38,616 nt of DNA from DATAEE01 sp036258175 (GTDB taxonomy: Bacteria > Acidobacteriota > Vicinamibacteria > Vicinamibacterales > 2-12-FULL-66-21), in contig DATAEE010000165.1 in NCBI GenBank assembly GCA_036258175.1, positions 1 through 38,616 of the forward strand. The letters run 5' to 3'. Numbering within the stretch: position 1 is the first letter of the stretch; every line of letters starts with the position of its first letter. Under the pieces are notes generated by a model that saw only the letters and a list, made by a program, of their open reading frames with translations, searched no databases and was not told where the DNA came from. This document shows, piece by piece, positions 24,539 to 33,200 of this stretch. Both the position numbers and the translations under genes were made by a program.

Positions 24539-26164
24539 ATGACGCTCGCTCGGGATCCCGTGCGGCTCGGCGTCGCTCCCGTCGACCTGCTCGTCGTCGG
24601 CGGCGGGGTGCACGGCCTCATCGCCGCGTACGATGCCGCCGCGCGCGGTCTCAGCGTCGCGCTCGTCGAGCGCGGTGATTTTGGCAGCGGCGCGTCGTTC
24701 AACCACCAGAAAACCGCGCACGGCGGGCTGCGATCGCTCGGCGGCCTGCGTCTGCGGCACGCGCGCATGGCGATCCGCGAACGGCGCGCGCTGGCGCGCA
24801 TCGCGCCGCACCTGCTCCGTCCGATCCCGTTTCTCGTCGGGACGTACCGCTCGGTGAGCAAGGGCCGGCTCGCGCTTCGCGCGGGATTCAAGCTGGACGC
24901 GTGGCTGGGGCGCCATCGCAACGACGGCATCGAACCGGAACTGCGTCTGCCGCCTGCGCGACTCGTTTCGCGGACTGCCACGTTGAAGCTCTTCCCGGGA
25001 ATCCGCGACGCCGGGCTGACCGGCGGCGCGACGTGGTACGACTACCAGATGGTCGAAGCCGATCGGTTGACGATCGGCTTCGCGCTCGCCGCCGCCCGTA
25101 AGGGCGCAATCCTCGCCAACTACGTCGAGGCGATCGGTGTTCTGCGGCAGGACGGCCGTGTCGCGGGCATGCGCGTCCGCGATCGGCTGACCGGTGCGGA
25201 GCACGAGGTGCTGGCGCGCGTCGTGCTCAACGCCGCCGGCGGCGAGGCCGGTCAGGTCATGCGGCTCTTTGGCGACGAGCGTCCCTTTCCTCTTCTCAAA
25301 GCGTTGAACGTCGTGACACGCCGGCCCGCCGGCGATCTCGCTCTGGCCGCACAGGCGCCAACCGGACGAATGCTGACCATGACGCCGTGGCGCGGCCGCG
25401 CGCTCGTCGGCACATGGCAGTCGCCAGCGTTCGCGAACCCGCAGGACGCCGGCGTGTCGGCCGACGAGCTCCGGGCGTGCCTCGCTGATGTGAACGCCGC
25501 GTTCCCCGCTTTGCACGTGACGCCTGCCGACGTGACGCTGGTGCACCGGGGTCTGGTGCCTGCCGTCGAGGGACGCCGAGGGCCGGAGCTGAGAGCGCGG
25601 CACGCCGTCATCGACCACGCCTCGAACGGCGCGCCAGGAGCGCTGACACTTGTCGGCGTCAAGTACACGACCGCGCGCCTCGCGGCCGAGCGCGCTGTCG
25701 ATCGAGTCATGAGGCTTGCCGGCCGATCGGCCGGCCGCTCGACGACTGCGCGTGAGACGCTCCCCGGCGCCGGGATCGCCGATCACGAAGCGCTTGCAAT
25801 CGAAACGGGCCGAGCCGTTGGCGTGGAGCTCGATCCCGTGGTCCGGTCGCACCTTGTCGCGACGTACGCGGAGCGCTGTGCGCCGATTATCCGCCTGATG
25901 GGAGAGCGCCGCGATCTCATCTCGCGGGTTTCGGATCGTATGCCGGTCACCGCGGCGGAGATCGTCCACGCGATCCGCGCCGAGTCGGCCGTCCGGCTGA
26001 GCGACGTCGTCATGCGCCGGACACCGTTGGGATCGATGGAATACCCAGGAGACGACGCTATCGAGCGCGTTGCGGCGAACGCGGCGGCGGAGCTCGGGTG
26101 GGACAGCGCCAGGACGGACGAGGAGATCAGGCTGCTGCGCGCCTGCTACCCTACGGGACCGTAA
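24539..26164 (+). CDS. glpD: FAD-dependent glycerol-3-phosphate dehydrogenase
   Basis: 541 aa from the ATG at 24539. The FAD-binding start is VDLLVVGGGVHGLIAAYDAA, followed by VERGDFGSGASFNHQKTAHG and GGLRSLGGL, matching the GlpD family, where SSR/S-K-L-I-HGGLRYL is usual. The DAO domain spans about residues 17-350 and a helical C-terminal domain ends with RTPLGSMEYPGD. It oxidises glycerol-3-phosphate to dihydroxyacetone phosphate at the inner membrane, feeding electrons to quinones. Its end overlaps the end of the opposing outer-membrane gene by 14 bases. The kinase and transporter genes glpK and glpF are not here. Confidence 0.88.
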   Translation: MTLARDPVRLGVAPVDLLVVGGGVHGLIAAYDAAARGLSVALVERGDFGSGASFNHQKTAHGGLRSLGGLRLRHARMAIRERRALARIAPHLLRPIPFLVGTYRSVSKGRLALRAGFKLDAWLGRHRNDGIEPELRLPPARLVSRTATLKLFPGIRDAGLTGGATWYDYQMVEADRLTIGFALAAARKGAILANYVEAIGVLRQDGRVAGMRVRDRLTGAEHEVLARVVLNAAGGEAGQVMRLFGDERPFPLLKALNVVTRRPAGDLALAAQAPTGRMLTMTPWRGRALVGTWQSPAFANPQDAGVSADELRACLADVNAAFPALHVTPADVTLVHRGLVPAVEGRRGPELRARHAVIDHASNGAPGALTLVGVKYTTARLAAERAVDRVMRLAGRSAGRSTTARETLPGAGIADHEALAIETGRAVGVELDPVVRSHLVATYAERCAPIIRLMGERRDLISRVSDRMPVTAAEIVHAIRAESAVRLSDVVMRRTPLGSMEYPGDDAIERVAANAAAELGWDSARTDEEIRLLRACYPTGP

Positions 26165-27029
26165 AACCGCGGAAGACCCACGTCACGCCGCCCGTGAACC
26201 CCCAGCTCGGGTCAATCGACGTCAGACCGATCAAAAGCCCGCCATCAACGCGTACGGCGCCTCGCGTAAACCTCGTGCCGAAACGCAGCATCGAGCGGGA
26301 TTCCGTTCCGACGGGCGGATCATCCCGCCACGTGGCACGGCCGTTGATCTCACCCACGACCTCGAAACCTTGAGCGATCGCTCGCGCGATCGAGAAACCA
26401 TACGTCAGCGCATTACTCTGACTATCGCCCCCGGTCGGGTCTTCGAGAAGCGCGAAGCCAGCGTTCCCGACGATGCGGGTGGACTGGACCGTTTTGCCGA
26501 CGAGCGCCGACACGTTGATGTCAGTCGTGTCGAGGCCGAGACCGCTCTCGTTCGACGCGAGCGGCACCTTCGTCGCGAATCGAACGCCGAGCGCCGGCCG
26601 GCCAGCGGCCTCCGACAGAAACCGCAGCTTGGTGGCGACGACCATGTCGTCCACGTCGGAGGTAGTGTCCCCGTCGAAGTCGAGGTGGCTCGACAGAGGC
26701 GCCGGCACAAGCCTGTCGACCGCCAGGCGCTGGTACGGCGCCCAGTCAACCTGGATCTCGACGATCGAGCCGACGCCGAAGCTGGCACCGACGGTCGGCC
26801 ACCGGAGCAAGTCGCCCGTCAAGCCCGAGGCGGGATACTCCACGTCCTGCGCGTAGTCGAGGCCAGCCTCGATCAGGATGTTTCCGGAACCAATCGTTTC
26901 GGGGTCTTCGGTCACCAACGGCCGCTGTTGGGCGCCGGCTGGCGTGGAAACGAGCAGAAGCATGAGCGGCAGTACCGACCACCCGGCGACGCTGAACGCG
27001 TTCGGCCTTCGGCATTCGTCATTCGACAT
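26151..27029 (-). CDS. Outer-membrane beta-barrel protein, transporter-like
   Basis: 292 aa. An N-terminal hydrophobic stretch (SVLPLMLLLVSTPAGAQ) ends in a signal peptidase site; then alternating beta-type sequence with RPLVTEDPETIGSGNILIEAGLDY, a start typical of the MetA-pathway/transporter-like barrel group. An Asp-rich loop (DFDGDTTSDVDD) may bind calcium. I use the ATG at 27029; a GTG at 27038 lies directly after the dtd stop. The region of the start codon is a 7-bp repeat. The n-region before the hydrophobic core is long, so the true start is uncertain. It probably ends the ttcA-dtd transcript. Confidence 0.7.
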   Translation of the reverse strand: MSNDECRRPNAFSVAGWSVLPLMLLLVSTPAGAQQRPLVTEDPETIGSGNILIEAGLDYAQDVEYPASGLTGDLLRWPTVGASFGVGSIVEIQVDWAPYQRLAVDRLVPAPLSSHLDFDGDTTSDVDDMVVATKLRFLSEAAGRPALGVRFATKVPLASNESGLGLDTTDINVSALVGKTVQSTRIVGNAGFALLEDPTGGDSQSNALTYGFSIARAIAQGFEVVGEINGRATWRDDPPVGTESRSMLRFGTRFTRGAVRVDGGLLIGLTSIDPSWGFTGGVTWVFRGFTVP

Positions 27030-27033
27030 TGAC
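27000..27033. repeat. Degenerate 7-bp tandem array at the dtd/outer-membrane gene junction
   Basis: Four units NTTCGNC: 27000-27006, 27007-27013, 27014-27020, 27021-27027, then a shorter relative (27028-27033). On the coding strand the units read GNCGAAN. Three ATG triplets arise at 7-bp steps (27029, 27022, 27015) and so fall in three frames; only the first is in frame with the gene. Confidence 0.7.
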
Positions 27034-27038
27034 ACCAC

Positions 27039-27488
27039 TCAGAAGAGTTTTTTGCTGTCGAGAAGAATCGTCACGGGCCCATCGTTGACGAGCTCGACCG
27101 CCATCCGCGCCTGAAACTCGCCGGTCGCGACCTGAAGCCCCGAACCACGCAGATCGCGCACAACGTCCTCGTAGAGCGCACGGGCGAGCGCCGGAGGCGC
27201 CGCCGAATCGAATGACGGCCGGCGCCCCTTGCGCACGTCGCCGCACAACGTGAACTGGGAAACCACAAGTACGCCGCCCGCAGTCTCCACAACGGTCCGA
27301 TTCATCTTTCCTGCGTCATCATCGAAGATCCGCAGATCGCGCACCTTGCTCACCATGTATTGGACGTCGGCGGGCGCGTCATCGTCTGCTACGCCGAGCA
27401 GGACGAGCAGGCCCGGTCCGATCTCGCCGATGGTACGGTCGCCAACTCGCACGCGTGCGCCCGCGACGCGTTGCACGACGGCTCTCAT
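27039..27488 (-). CDS. dtd: D-aminoacyl-tRNA deacylase
   Basis: 149 aa, the normal length. The two active-site motifs are SQFTL in VVSQFTLCGDVRKGRRPSF and the Gly-cisPro motif NDGPVT near the C-terminus. The start MRAVVQRV is typical. The enzyme removes D-amino acids (and glycine from tRNA-Ala) from mischarged tRNA in the cytoplasm. It begins six bases after the ttcA stop codon, in the same operon, and is followed directly by the outer-membrane gene. Confidence 0.95.
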   Translation of the reverse strand: MRAVVQRVAGARVRVGDRTIGEIGPGLLVLLGVADDDAPADVQYMVSKVRDLRIFDDDAGKMNRTVVETAGGVLVVSQFTLCGDVRKGRRPSFDSAAPPALARALYEDVVRDLRGSGLQVATGEFQARMAVELVNDGPVTILLDSKKLF

Positions 27489-27494
27489 TGGCGC

Positions 27495-28307
27495 CTAGTG
27501 CCTGATGGTCAACGGCAACGTTCCAGTTGGCAACGAGGGCTCGGCGTCGGGCGTGGATCCGAACCGCCGATCGAGCAGATGGCGCGGCTGCAAATTCGCG
27601 GCCGCGCGCAGCATGGAGTTCTTGATGTCGGGGTGTTCGACTTCCAGCTCGGCAATCAGTCGCTTGACGCGTTGACGTTGGAGACCGAGATCCCCGCAGG
27701 CCGGACAGCAGCATCCGACGATTGGCAGGCCGGACTCGTTCGTGTATTGCCTGGCCTCTGATTCGCTGACGTAAACCAGCGGCCGGATGACGATGTGGCG
27801 CGCGTTGTCCGACACGAGGCGCGCCGGCATCGCCTTGAGCGATCCCGCGAAGAAGAGATTCATGACGAGCGTCTCGATAACGTCGTCGGCGTGGTGGCCG
27901 AGCGCGATCTTGGTCGCGCCGACTTCGTCCGCGAGCCGGTACAACACGCCGCGGCGCAGCCGGGCACACAGCGAACACGGCGTCGCGCCGTCTTCGAGAA
28001 TGTCGTCCATCACGTCGCCAATCGACGTCTGCTCGACGACGACGTCCCAGCCGCGTTCCGCGCAGGCCGATTCGATCAGATCGCGTCGATACCCCTCGTA
28101 GCCCGAGTCTACGGTCACGGCGATCACGGTGAACGAGATGGGCGCGCGGCGCTGGAGCACGTGAAGCACCTGCATCAGCGCCCAGCTGTCCTTGCCGCCC
28201 GACAGGCCGACCATGATCCGGTCGCCGTCCTCGATCAGTTTGTAGTCGCCGATCGCCTTTGCGACTTTCTTGGCAACCCGCGCTTCAAGGGGTGTTCGAT
28301 AGGACAT
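27495..28307 (-). CDS. ttcA: TtcA-family tRNA 2-thiocytidine synthetase
   Basis: 270 aa. PP-loop SGGKDS near residues 36-41 for ATP, then CSLC near 111-114 and a CCCPACG cluster near 198-204 that should hold the iron-sulfur cluster. HHADDVIETLVMNLFF is typical of TtcA. The enzyme adds sulfur to cytidine 32 of certain tRNAs. The final 25 residues are Pro/Thr-rich and look like a tail. Its start codon lies six bases after a TACAAT element, suggesting a leaderless mRNA. dtd follows; both act on tRNA. Confidence 0.9.
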   Translation of the reverse strand: MSYRTPLEARVAKKVAKAIGDYKLIEDGDRIMVGLSGGKDSWALMQVLHVLQRRAPISFTVIAVTVDSGYEGYRRDLIESACAERGWDVVVEQTSIGDVMDDILEDGATPCSLCARLRRGVLYRLADEVGATKIALGHHADDVIETLVMNLFFAGSLKAMPARLVSDNARHIVIRPLVYVSESEARQYTNESGLPIVGCCCPACGDLGLQRQRVKRLIAELEVEHPDIKNSMLRAAANLQPRHLLDRRFGSTPDAEPSLPTGTLPLTIRH

Positions 28308-28313
28308 GCGTCA

Positions 28314-28319
28314 ATTGTA
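28314..28319 (-). promoter_or_regulatory. Candidate -10 (TACAAT) for ttcA
   Basis: TACAAT on the minus strand (five of six to consensus), six bases before the ttcA ATG, in the 24-bp gap behind the glycosyltransferase-like gene. This spacing puts transcription start at or near the start codon. No -35 is recognised. Confidence 0.45.
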
Positions 28320-28331
28320 CTCGCTCGCGCA

Positions 28332-30209
28332 TCATCGAAACTCCGGCTTCAGCGTGATCCGGGCGCCGAGGTACCGGCTGTCGCTCGATGGCGGCATCTC
28401 GAGGAACGGAACAAACCCGTTCGTTGTCGTGAACGTGACGACGTAGACGTAGCTGGTCGGGGTCTCGTAGGGCCGGTATGGAACGCCGCGCGGCATTTCC
28501 AAAGTGAAGGTCTGCGGCACGCCCGGCTCCAGCCTGATGGTGCGTTCATCACGACCTGTGTCAATCGTGACGACGTTCGCGATCGGCGCATCCACGCGGA
28601 TCTCGAGGCGTCCAATTCGCCACCCGCGCCATCCTCCTTCTGGCAACTCGGCGAGCGGCGCCCGGAGAATGACGTCCGCGCGCGATTTGCCCCGGACCCA
28701 GAAGGCCTCGCCCTCAGGCGTATACGCATTGTCGTCGGGGAAGTACGACATCACGCCGCCGGACAGCAGCCGCCGCGATCGATTCGGATCGGCGTTGACC
28801 GGCAGATCGTTCAGCATCGTCAACTCGATCGGCAGAAGACGCAGCGGTCCTGATTTGACGTGCTCACCGGGCTTGAACGAGTACCACAGCGGATTGACGA
28901 GGAGTTTCGCGGTGAACAGCGCCCCGACGGCGAGCGCGACGAGCGGCACCCGCGGGCTCTCGATCGCCGGCATCAGAAACAGCAGCAACGGATAGAAGCT
29001 GAGGAAGTACCGGTTCCCCACCGGGCCGCCACCGCCTGACCAGGTGAACGGCGTAATGAACAGGATGGCGCCGATTGCCGCCACGGCGGCGCCCAGCAGC
29101 AGCCACTGCCATAACTGCCGCTCGCGTCGAGACGCGAGGAACAAGGCCAGGGCGACAACGCCAGGAAAGAAATACGGGATCAATCCCGAGTGGCGACCGA
29201 GAAGAAAGTACCAGACGTTTCGCGCAAAGACCTCGAGCGTGTGCTGATTGGCGAGCGTGTCAGCCAGAATCTTGTCGCGGCCGTGTACCGGCGCGATGCG
29301 GTCGAAGGTTTCCCAGGTGTTCGCAAACGGGAACCCGGTCGTGTGGTAGAACGTCTTTCGATAGCCTCCCTGGTAGTTGAACTCGCCGGTGATCCCGAAG
29401 TTCATCAGATAGAGACCGCCGGCGACTGCTCCGAAGACAGCCACGAGCCCCACGGCGCGGCTCCACTCGCGCCGCCACGCGGCCAGCAGGACAAGCGGCG
29501 CGATCAGCACCGCGTGCGTTGGCTTCGAGAATGTGAGTATTCCCACGAGAACCGCGGCGAGATACTCGTGATTCGTCCGCCACAGGTACGCCGCATAGAA
29601 CACCAGGGAGAGGTTGAACAACTCCGGCGTGATCCAGACGAAATACACGGGCGCAACGGAGCCCACCAGAAACACGACTGCGAATGCGGCAGCGAGCGCT
29701 GGCGACGTTCCACGATCGGCGAGCCACAAGTAAGCGACGAGGATGTCGAGCGCAATCAGCAACGCATGAAGGACGAGGAAGCCGTTCGTCCCGAAGAGCC
29801 AGAGGAACGGCGCGGCGACGAGCGGATAGATGAAAGACTTCCCGAAGTACAGCCGTGTCTCGGACGGCTCGTCTGTGGAGATCCGGCGGAACCACGGAAA
29901 CGCGTCTGTCGCTTCGACGCGGTTCGTCTTGCCCCGCTTCAAGAACACTCCCTCCGGGCCCGCGGTGTGTTCCTCCCAGACGCGAATCAGATCGTGACGC
30001 TCGTAGGTAAAATCGAAGTCCCGGGCGAGACTGTGCCCGAGCATGTAGTAGGTGGCCTCGTCACCTTTGAAGCCGTGCTCGGCGCGGGGGAAGTCGATGG
30101 ACGCGGCAACGCCAAGGAGGATCAGCGCGACCGCGGCTGCGGTGGCGACTCCAGGGAAAAGCCGTCGCGCCGACTGGACCGGCGCGCTGTCGGCGGCGAC
30201 TACGCTCAC
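28332..30209 (-). CDS. Multi-spanning GT-C type glycosyltransferase-like membrane protein
   Basis: 625 aa from the GTG at 30209, which overlaps the stop of the upstream GT4 gene (GTGA). An early GFKGDEATYYMLGHSL segment after the first membrane helix matches the acidic loop of GT-C enzymes such as Pmt/ArnT. About ten hydrophobic segments follow to near residue 440, then a soluble beta-rich domain of about 180 residues with a jelly-roll look. GT-C enzymes move sugars from polyprenyl-phosphate donors to acceptors on the outer face of the membrane. The acceptor is unknown. It is the last gene of the polysaccharide cluster. Confidence 0.78.
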   Translation of the reverse strand: MSVVAADSAPVQSARRLFPGVATAAAVALILLGVAASIDFPRAEHGFKGDEATYYMLGHSLARDFDFTYERHDLIRVWEEHTAGPEGVFLKRGKTNRVEATDAFPWFRRISTDEPSETRLYFGKSFIYPLVAAPFLWLFGTNGFLVLHALLIALDILVAYLWLADRGTSPALAAAFAVVFLVGSVAPVYFVWITPELFNLSLVFYAAYLWRTNHEYLAAVLVGILTFSKPTHAVLIAPLVLLAAWRREWSRAVGLVAVFGAVAGGLYLMNFGITGEFNYQGGYRKTFYHTTGFPFANTWETFDRIAPVHGRDKILADTLANQHTLEVFARNVWYFLLGRHSGLIPYFFPGVVALALFLASRRERQLWQWLLLGAAVAAIGAILFITPFTWSGGGGPVGNRYFLSFYPLLLFLMPAIESPRVPLVALAVGALFTAKLLVNPLWYSFKPGEHVKSGPLRLLPIELTMLNDLPVNADPNRSRRLLSGGVMSYFPDDNAYTPEGEAFWVRGKSRADVILRAPLAELPEGGWRGWRIGRLEIRVDAPIANVVTIDTGRDERTIRLEPGVPQTFTLEMPRGVPYRPYETPTSYVYVVTFTTTNGFVPFLEMPPSSDSRYLGARITLKPEFR

Positions 30210-31249
30210 GGGATCAGGAGCTCCTGTACGGCTCGGGGCCACGACATTCCGTCCGCGACGCGCTTCGCCTCGGTACCCATTCGCTGCGCCGCTCCATCAT
30301 CGTCGATCAGCCGCCGCATCGCCGCCGCCAGTTCCCGCGGCTCGGGTGCGCAGATGAGTCCATGCCGTCCGTCCACGACGAGCTCAGTCGGACCGCCGCT
30401 GTCGTGGCACGTGATGATCGGCTTGCCTGCCGCGAATGCTTCAACTGTCACGAAGCCGTAGTCCTCTTCTAAAGGAATGAACACGACCGCGCGGCAGCGC
30501 GCGAGGTGGTTCACGACACCTGAGCTGTCCAGCCGTCCGATCATCTGCACGCGATCCGCCACGCCGAGCTGCCGTGCGAGAGATGCGAGACTGTCGCGCT
30601 CCTCGCCGTCGCCACCAATCACGCACCGGATGCCGCGGGCGGCAGGCTCGGCAAGCGCCCGCAGCAGCAGGTCGAATCGCTTGAGCGGCGCGAGGCGTGA
30701 AACCGCAAAAAAATAATCGCCGTACCCGTCGCATCGGTAGGCGCGCGCGGGCGGTGGCGGATACAACACGGTTGACTGGATGCCGCCGAGAACTTCCAGG
30801 CGCTTCTGGATCGTGCGCGACTGCACGAAGAGCCGATTTACATTGCGCTTGAAAAGATAACTGTCCGCGGCATGGATGAGCCGCCGGCGGATCTGTTCCT
30901 TCACCTTCGTCTTCGCGCCGAGCGTCGCGCTGAAGCGCGGCCAGAGATCGTAGTACTCCCGCATCGTGTGGTTCAGCCAGCACACGTGACGCGGATGACG
31001 CACCGCGTAACTGGGAAAGCGCATGCTGATGACCTGGTCGACGGGCCGGCCCGCGCCGTCGAAGCCGACGTCGGTCATCCAGGTTGCGAGATAGGCTGAG
31101 GCCTGCCGTCCGAAACGGTTCTGCGGCGTCGTGACGAGATCCGCCTCGTGCCCCATCGCGCGCAGCGTGTCGACGATCTCGCGGGCGATCACGAGGTGCC
31201 CGCCTTCAGTGAGCGGCGGGCTGGAGGTGACGACGGCGACACGGCTCAC
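30206..31249 (-). CDS. GT4-family glycosyltransferase
   Basis: 347 aa, GTG start overlapping the stop of the upstream GT4 (GTGA). The second Rossmann domain shows FFAVSRLAPLKRFDLLLRA, a GGDGEERDSLASLA segment, and the EDYGFVTVEAFAAGKPII motif that binds the nucleotide sugar (the E-x7-E pattern of GT4). The N-terminal part begins VAVVTSSPPLTEGGHLVIARE. It should move a sugar from an NDP donor to a growing glycan on the inner membrane face. The specific sugar is not predictable. Confidence 0.88.
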   Translation of the reverse strand: MSRVAVVTSSPPLTEGGHLVIAREIVDTLRAMGHEADLVTTPQNRFGRQASAYLATWMTDVGFDGAGRPVDQVISMRFPSYAVRHPRHVCWLNHTMREYYDLWPRFSATLGAKTKVKEQIRRRLIHAADSYLFKRNVNRLFVQSRTIQKRLEVLGGIQSTVLYPPPPARAYRCDGYGDYFFAVSRLAPLKRFDLLLRALAEPAARGIRCVIGGDGEERDSLASLARQLGVADRVQMIGRLDSSGVVNHLARCRAVVFIPLEEDYGFVTVEAFAAGKPIITCHDSGGPTELVVDGRHGLICAPEPRELAAAMRRLIDDDGAAQRMGTEAKRVADGMSWPRAVQELLIP

Positions 31250-32466
31250 GCCATCGCCCCACGCGCGAGGAAGGACAGATCTGCCTCAAGGACGCCACGC
31301 CGGCGCGTGCGGCGCGACACGTCGTGGAGAATCCCGTACAAGCGCTCCATTTTTCTGACAAACGTTGCGATGTCGTATTCGCGGCCGGTTTCGCGCGCCG
31401 CGGCTGACAGTCGCGCGCGCTCCTGCGGGTCGTCCATCAAGGCGACGATCCGGGCAGCAAGCGCCTCAGCATTTCGCCGGGGGACGATGACGGCGTCACG
31501 GCCGGCGGTCAGGACGTCGACGAGGCCGTCGGCGTCCGTCGCGACAATGGGCTTTCCCGCAGCGAGCGCCTCGAAGACGGTCAGTGGCGTGCCCTCCCAG
31601 AGCGACGGGAACACGCTGAGATCGAATGCCGACAGCACGGCGGCGACATCGCGGGCGAACCCGTGAAAAACAAACCGATCCCCGAGGCCGAGCGCCGCCG
31701 CCTGCGCTTCCAACGCGCCGCGCAGGGGACCTTCGCCGACGAGGAAGAACTTTGCCTGCGGCCGCGAGTCGAGCACCCGCCTGGCCGCCTCGACCAGGTA
31801 CTCGTTCCCTTTCGAATCGTGCAGCCGCGTGACGGTTCCTATCGCGAAATCGCCAGGCCCCACGCCGAGCTCGCGCTTCACCGCGGCGATCTCTTCGGCC
31901 GGTCGCGGCTTCGCGAACTCGTCGACCGGCGCGCCGAGATAGACCACCTTCACCTTCTCCGGCGGCACTTTCCGCGCCTCCACGACGAACTCGGCGGTGC
32001 TCGTCGACACCGCGATCGCGATGTCGGTGAACCGCTCGAGCGCCACATCCGCAACTTTCTGGAACCAGGGCGTGTCGGTCAGGTTGGCGTGCTCGTGCAG
32101 AATGGCGGGCAGACGCCGCATCGCGCCGGCCATGCGCCCAAAGGTGGTGGCGCCGTAGCCGTGAAGATGGAGGATGTCGACTTTCTTCCGATCGATCACT
32201 TTCAGCAGCGCGGGAAGCGTCGAGGGGTCGAACTTCGACTTGTGGAGATACGTGATGTCGACGCCGAGCGCGTCGAGGGTTTCCTCGGACAAATCTCGCT
32301 TGCGCAGGCTGACGAGCGACACGTCGAACCGGTCCGGGTCGAATCGGGGAATCATCCACGCAAACAGGCGCTTCACTCCGTGCATCCGCGATCCCTCCCA
32401 GCCTAGGTGATCGCAGACCTGAAGGACGTTCAACTTCCGGGTGCTCACGGTGCTCCGGGTGCTCAC
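31246..32466 (-). CDS. GT4-family glycosyltransferase
   Basis: 406 aa from the GTG at 32466; a second in-frame GTG at 32448 would give a protein six residues shorter. Both lie in a 9-bp tandem repeat, so the first residues are STRSTVSTR. The family part starts KLNVLQVCDHLGWEGS. Signatures: HLHGYGATTFGRMAG, IGTVTRLHDSKGNEYLVEA, FLVGEGPLRGALE, and the nucleotide-sugar motif PSLWEGTPLTVFEALAAGKP. It follows the acyltransferase gene by five bases and overlaps the next GT4 gene (GTGA). Sugar and linkage are unknown. Confidence 0.88.
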   Translation of the reverse strand: MSTRSTVSTRKLNVLQVCDHLGWEGSRMHGVKRLFAWMIPRFDPDRFDVSLVSLRKRDLSEETLDALGVDITYLHKSKFDPSTLPALLKVIDRKKVDILHLHGYGATTFGRMAGAMRRLPAILHEHANLTDTPWFQKVADVALERFTDIAIAVSTSTAEFVVEARKVPPEKVKVVYLGAPVDEFAKPRPAEEIAAVKRELGVGPGDFAIGTVTRLHDSKGNEYLVEAARRVLDSRPQAKFFLVGEGPLRGALEAQAAALGLGDRFVFHGFARDVAAVLSAFDLSVFPSLWEGTPLTVFEALAAGKPIVATDADGLVDVLTAGRDAVIVPRRNAEALAARIVALMDDPQERARLSAAARETGREYDIATFVRKMERLYGILHDVSRRTRRRGVLEADLSFLARGAMA

Positions 32467-32484
32467 GGTGCTCAGGGTGCTGCC
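32440..32484. repeat. 9-bp tandem array at the acyltransferase/GT4 junction
   Basis: Five contiguous units GGTGCTCNN: 32440-32448, 32449-32457, 32458-32466, 32467-32475, 32476-32484. It covers the last codons and stop of the acyltransferase gene and the first codons of the GT4 gene. The unit is the same as in larC apart from the last two bases. Two units carry possible GTG start codons. Confidence 0.85.
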
Positions 32485-33200
32485 AGAATCCGCGCCGGGA
32501 TGCCTACAGCGGTCGCGCCATCGGGAATCGCCTCGCGCACGACGGCGCCCGCGCCGACGATCGCGCGCGCGCCAATGGTGACGCCATCCAGCACCTTGGC
32601 GCCGGCGCCAAGCCAGGCGCCGTCGCCGACGCTGATCCCGACCGATCGACGCTCCTGTTCCAGAACCGGGCGCGACGGATCCGCCGCCTCGTGGTCGCCG
32701 CCGATCAGATAGCAGTACGCCGCCAGCAGCACGCTCCGGCCGACGGTCACGCGGCTCGCGGAAAAGATTTCGCAGTTGAACCCGATGTTCGCACCGTCCG
32801 CAATCTCGATGTCCCCGTTCTTGCACGACAGGATCGTGTTCCGGCCGATGAACACGCCGCTGCCGATCCTGATCCCTCGGTTGCCCTCTCCCTTCGCATC
32901 GATCAGGCAATGGTCGTCGATGACCACGTCATCGCCGATCTCGATCTTGTGCGGATGGCGCAGCACGACGTTCTGGCCAAACACGACGTTCCTCCCGGTT
33001 CGGCCGAGCAGCAACGGGTACAGTGTCTTCCGCAGGACCAGGCCGACCGCGCCCGGCGTCTCCTGGGCCGCGAATGTCACGAACTCGTGTTTGAGGAGCG
33101 CGGCGATGCCTGGCCGCCCGACGACGAGGGCGGAGTACTTCTCGCGGGCCGACCGCCGGCGATCGAACAGCTGCTCTTGCGCGCGCGGGATCTCAGTCAT
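32472..33200 (-). CDS. Left-handed beta-helix acyltransferase (hexapeptide family)
   Basis: 242 aa. From about residue 70 there are repeated hexapeptides of the LbH type (VVFGQNVVLRHPHKIEIGDD, IRIGSGVFIGRNTILS, VTVGRSVLLAAYCYLIGG, VTIGARAIVGAGAVV). GGDHEAADPSRP carries the probable catalytic His. GIPARIL at the end is typical of WcaF/VatD-like O-acetyltransferases. It would transfer an acetyl (or other acyl) group from acyl-CoA to a sugar. The N-terminal 60 residues are helical. The start ATG lies at the end of a 7-bp repeat that fills the gap behind the epimerase gene. Confidence 0.88.
   Translation of the reverse strand: MTEIPRAQEQLFDRRRSAREKYSALVVGRPGIAALLKHEFVTFAAQETPGAVGLVLRKTLYPLLLGRTGRNVVFGQNVVLRHPHKIEIGDDVVIDDHCLIDAKGEGNRGIRIGSGVFIGRNTILSCKNGDIEIADGANIGFNCEIFSASRVTVGRSVLLAAYCYLIGGDHEAADPSRPVLEQERRSVGISVGDGAWLGAGAKVLDGVTIGARAIVGAGAVVREAIPDGATAVGIPARILAAP

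Noticed and set aside
24065..25969. Leftward open frame of 634 codons
   Set aside because: It covers glpD antisense and a second frame of the methyltransferase; the translation is Arg-rich without domain motifs, while glpD and the methyltransferase have complete ones.
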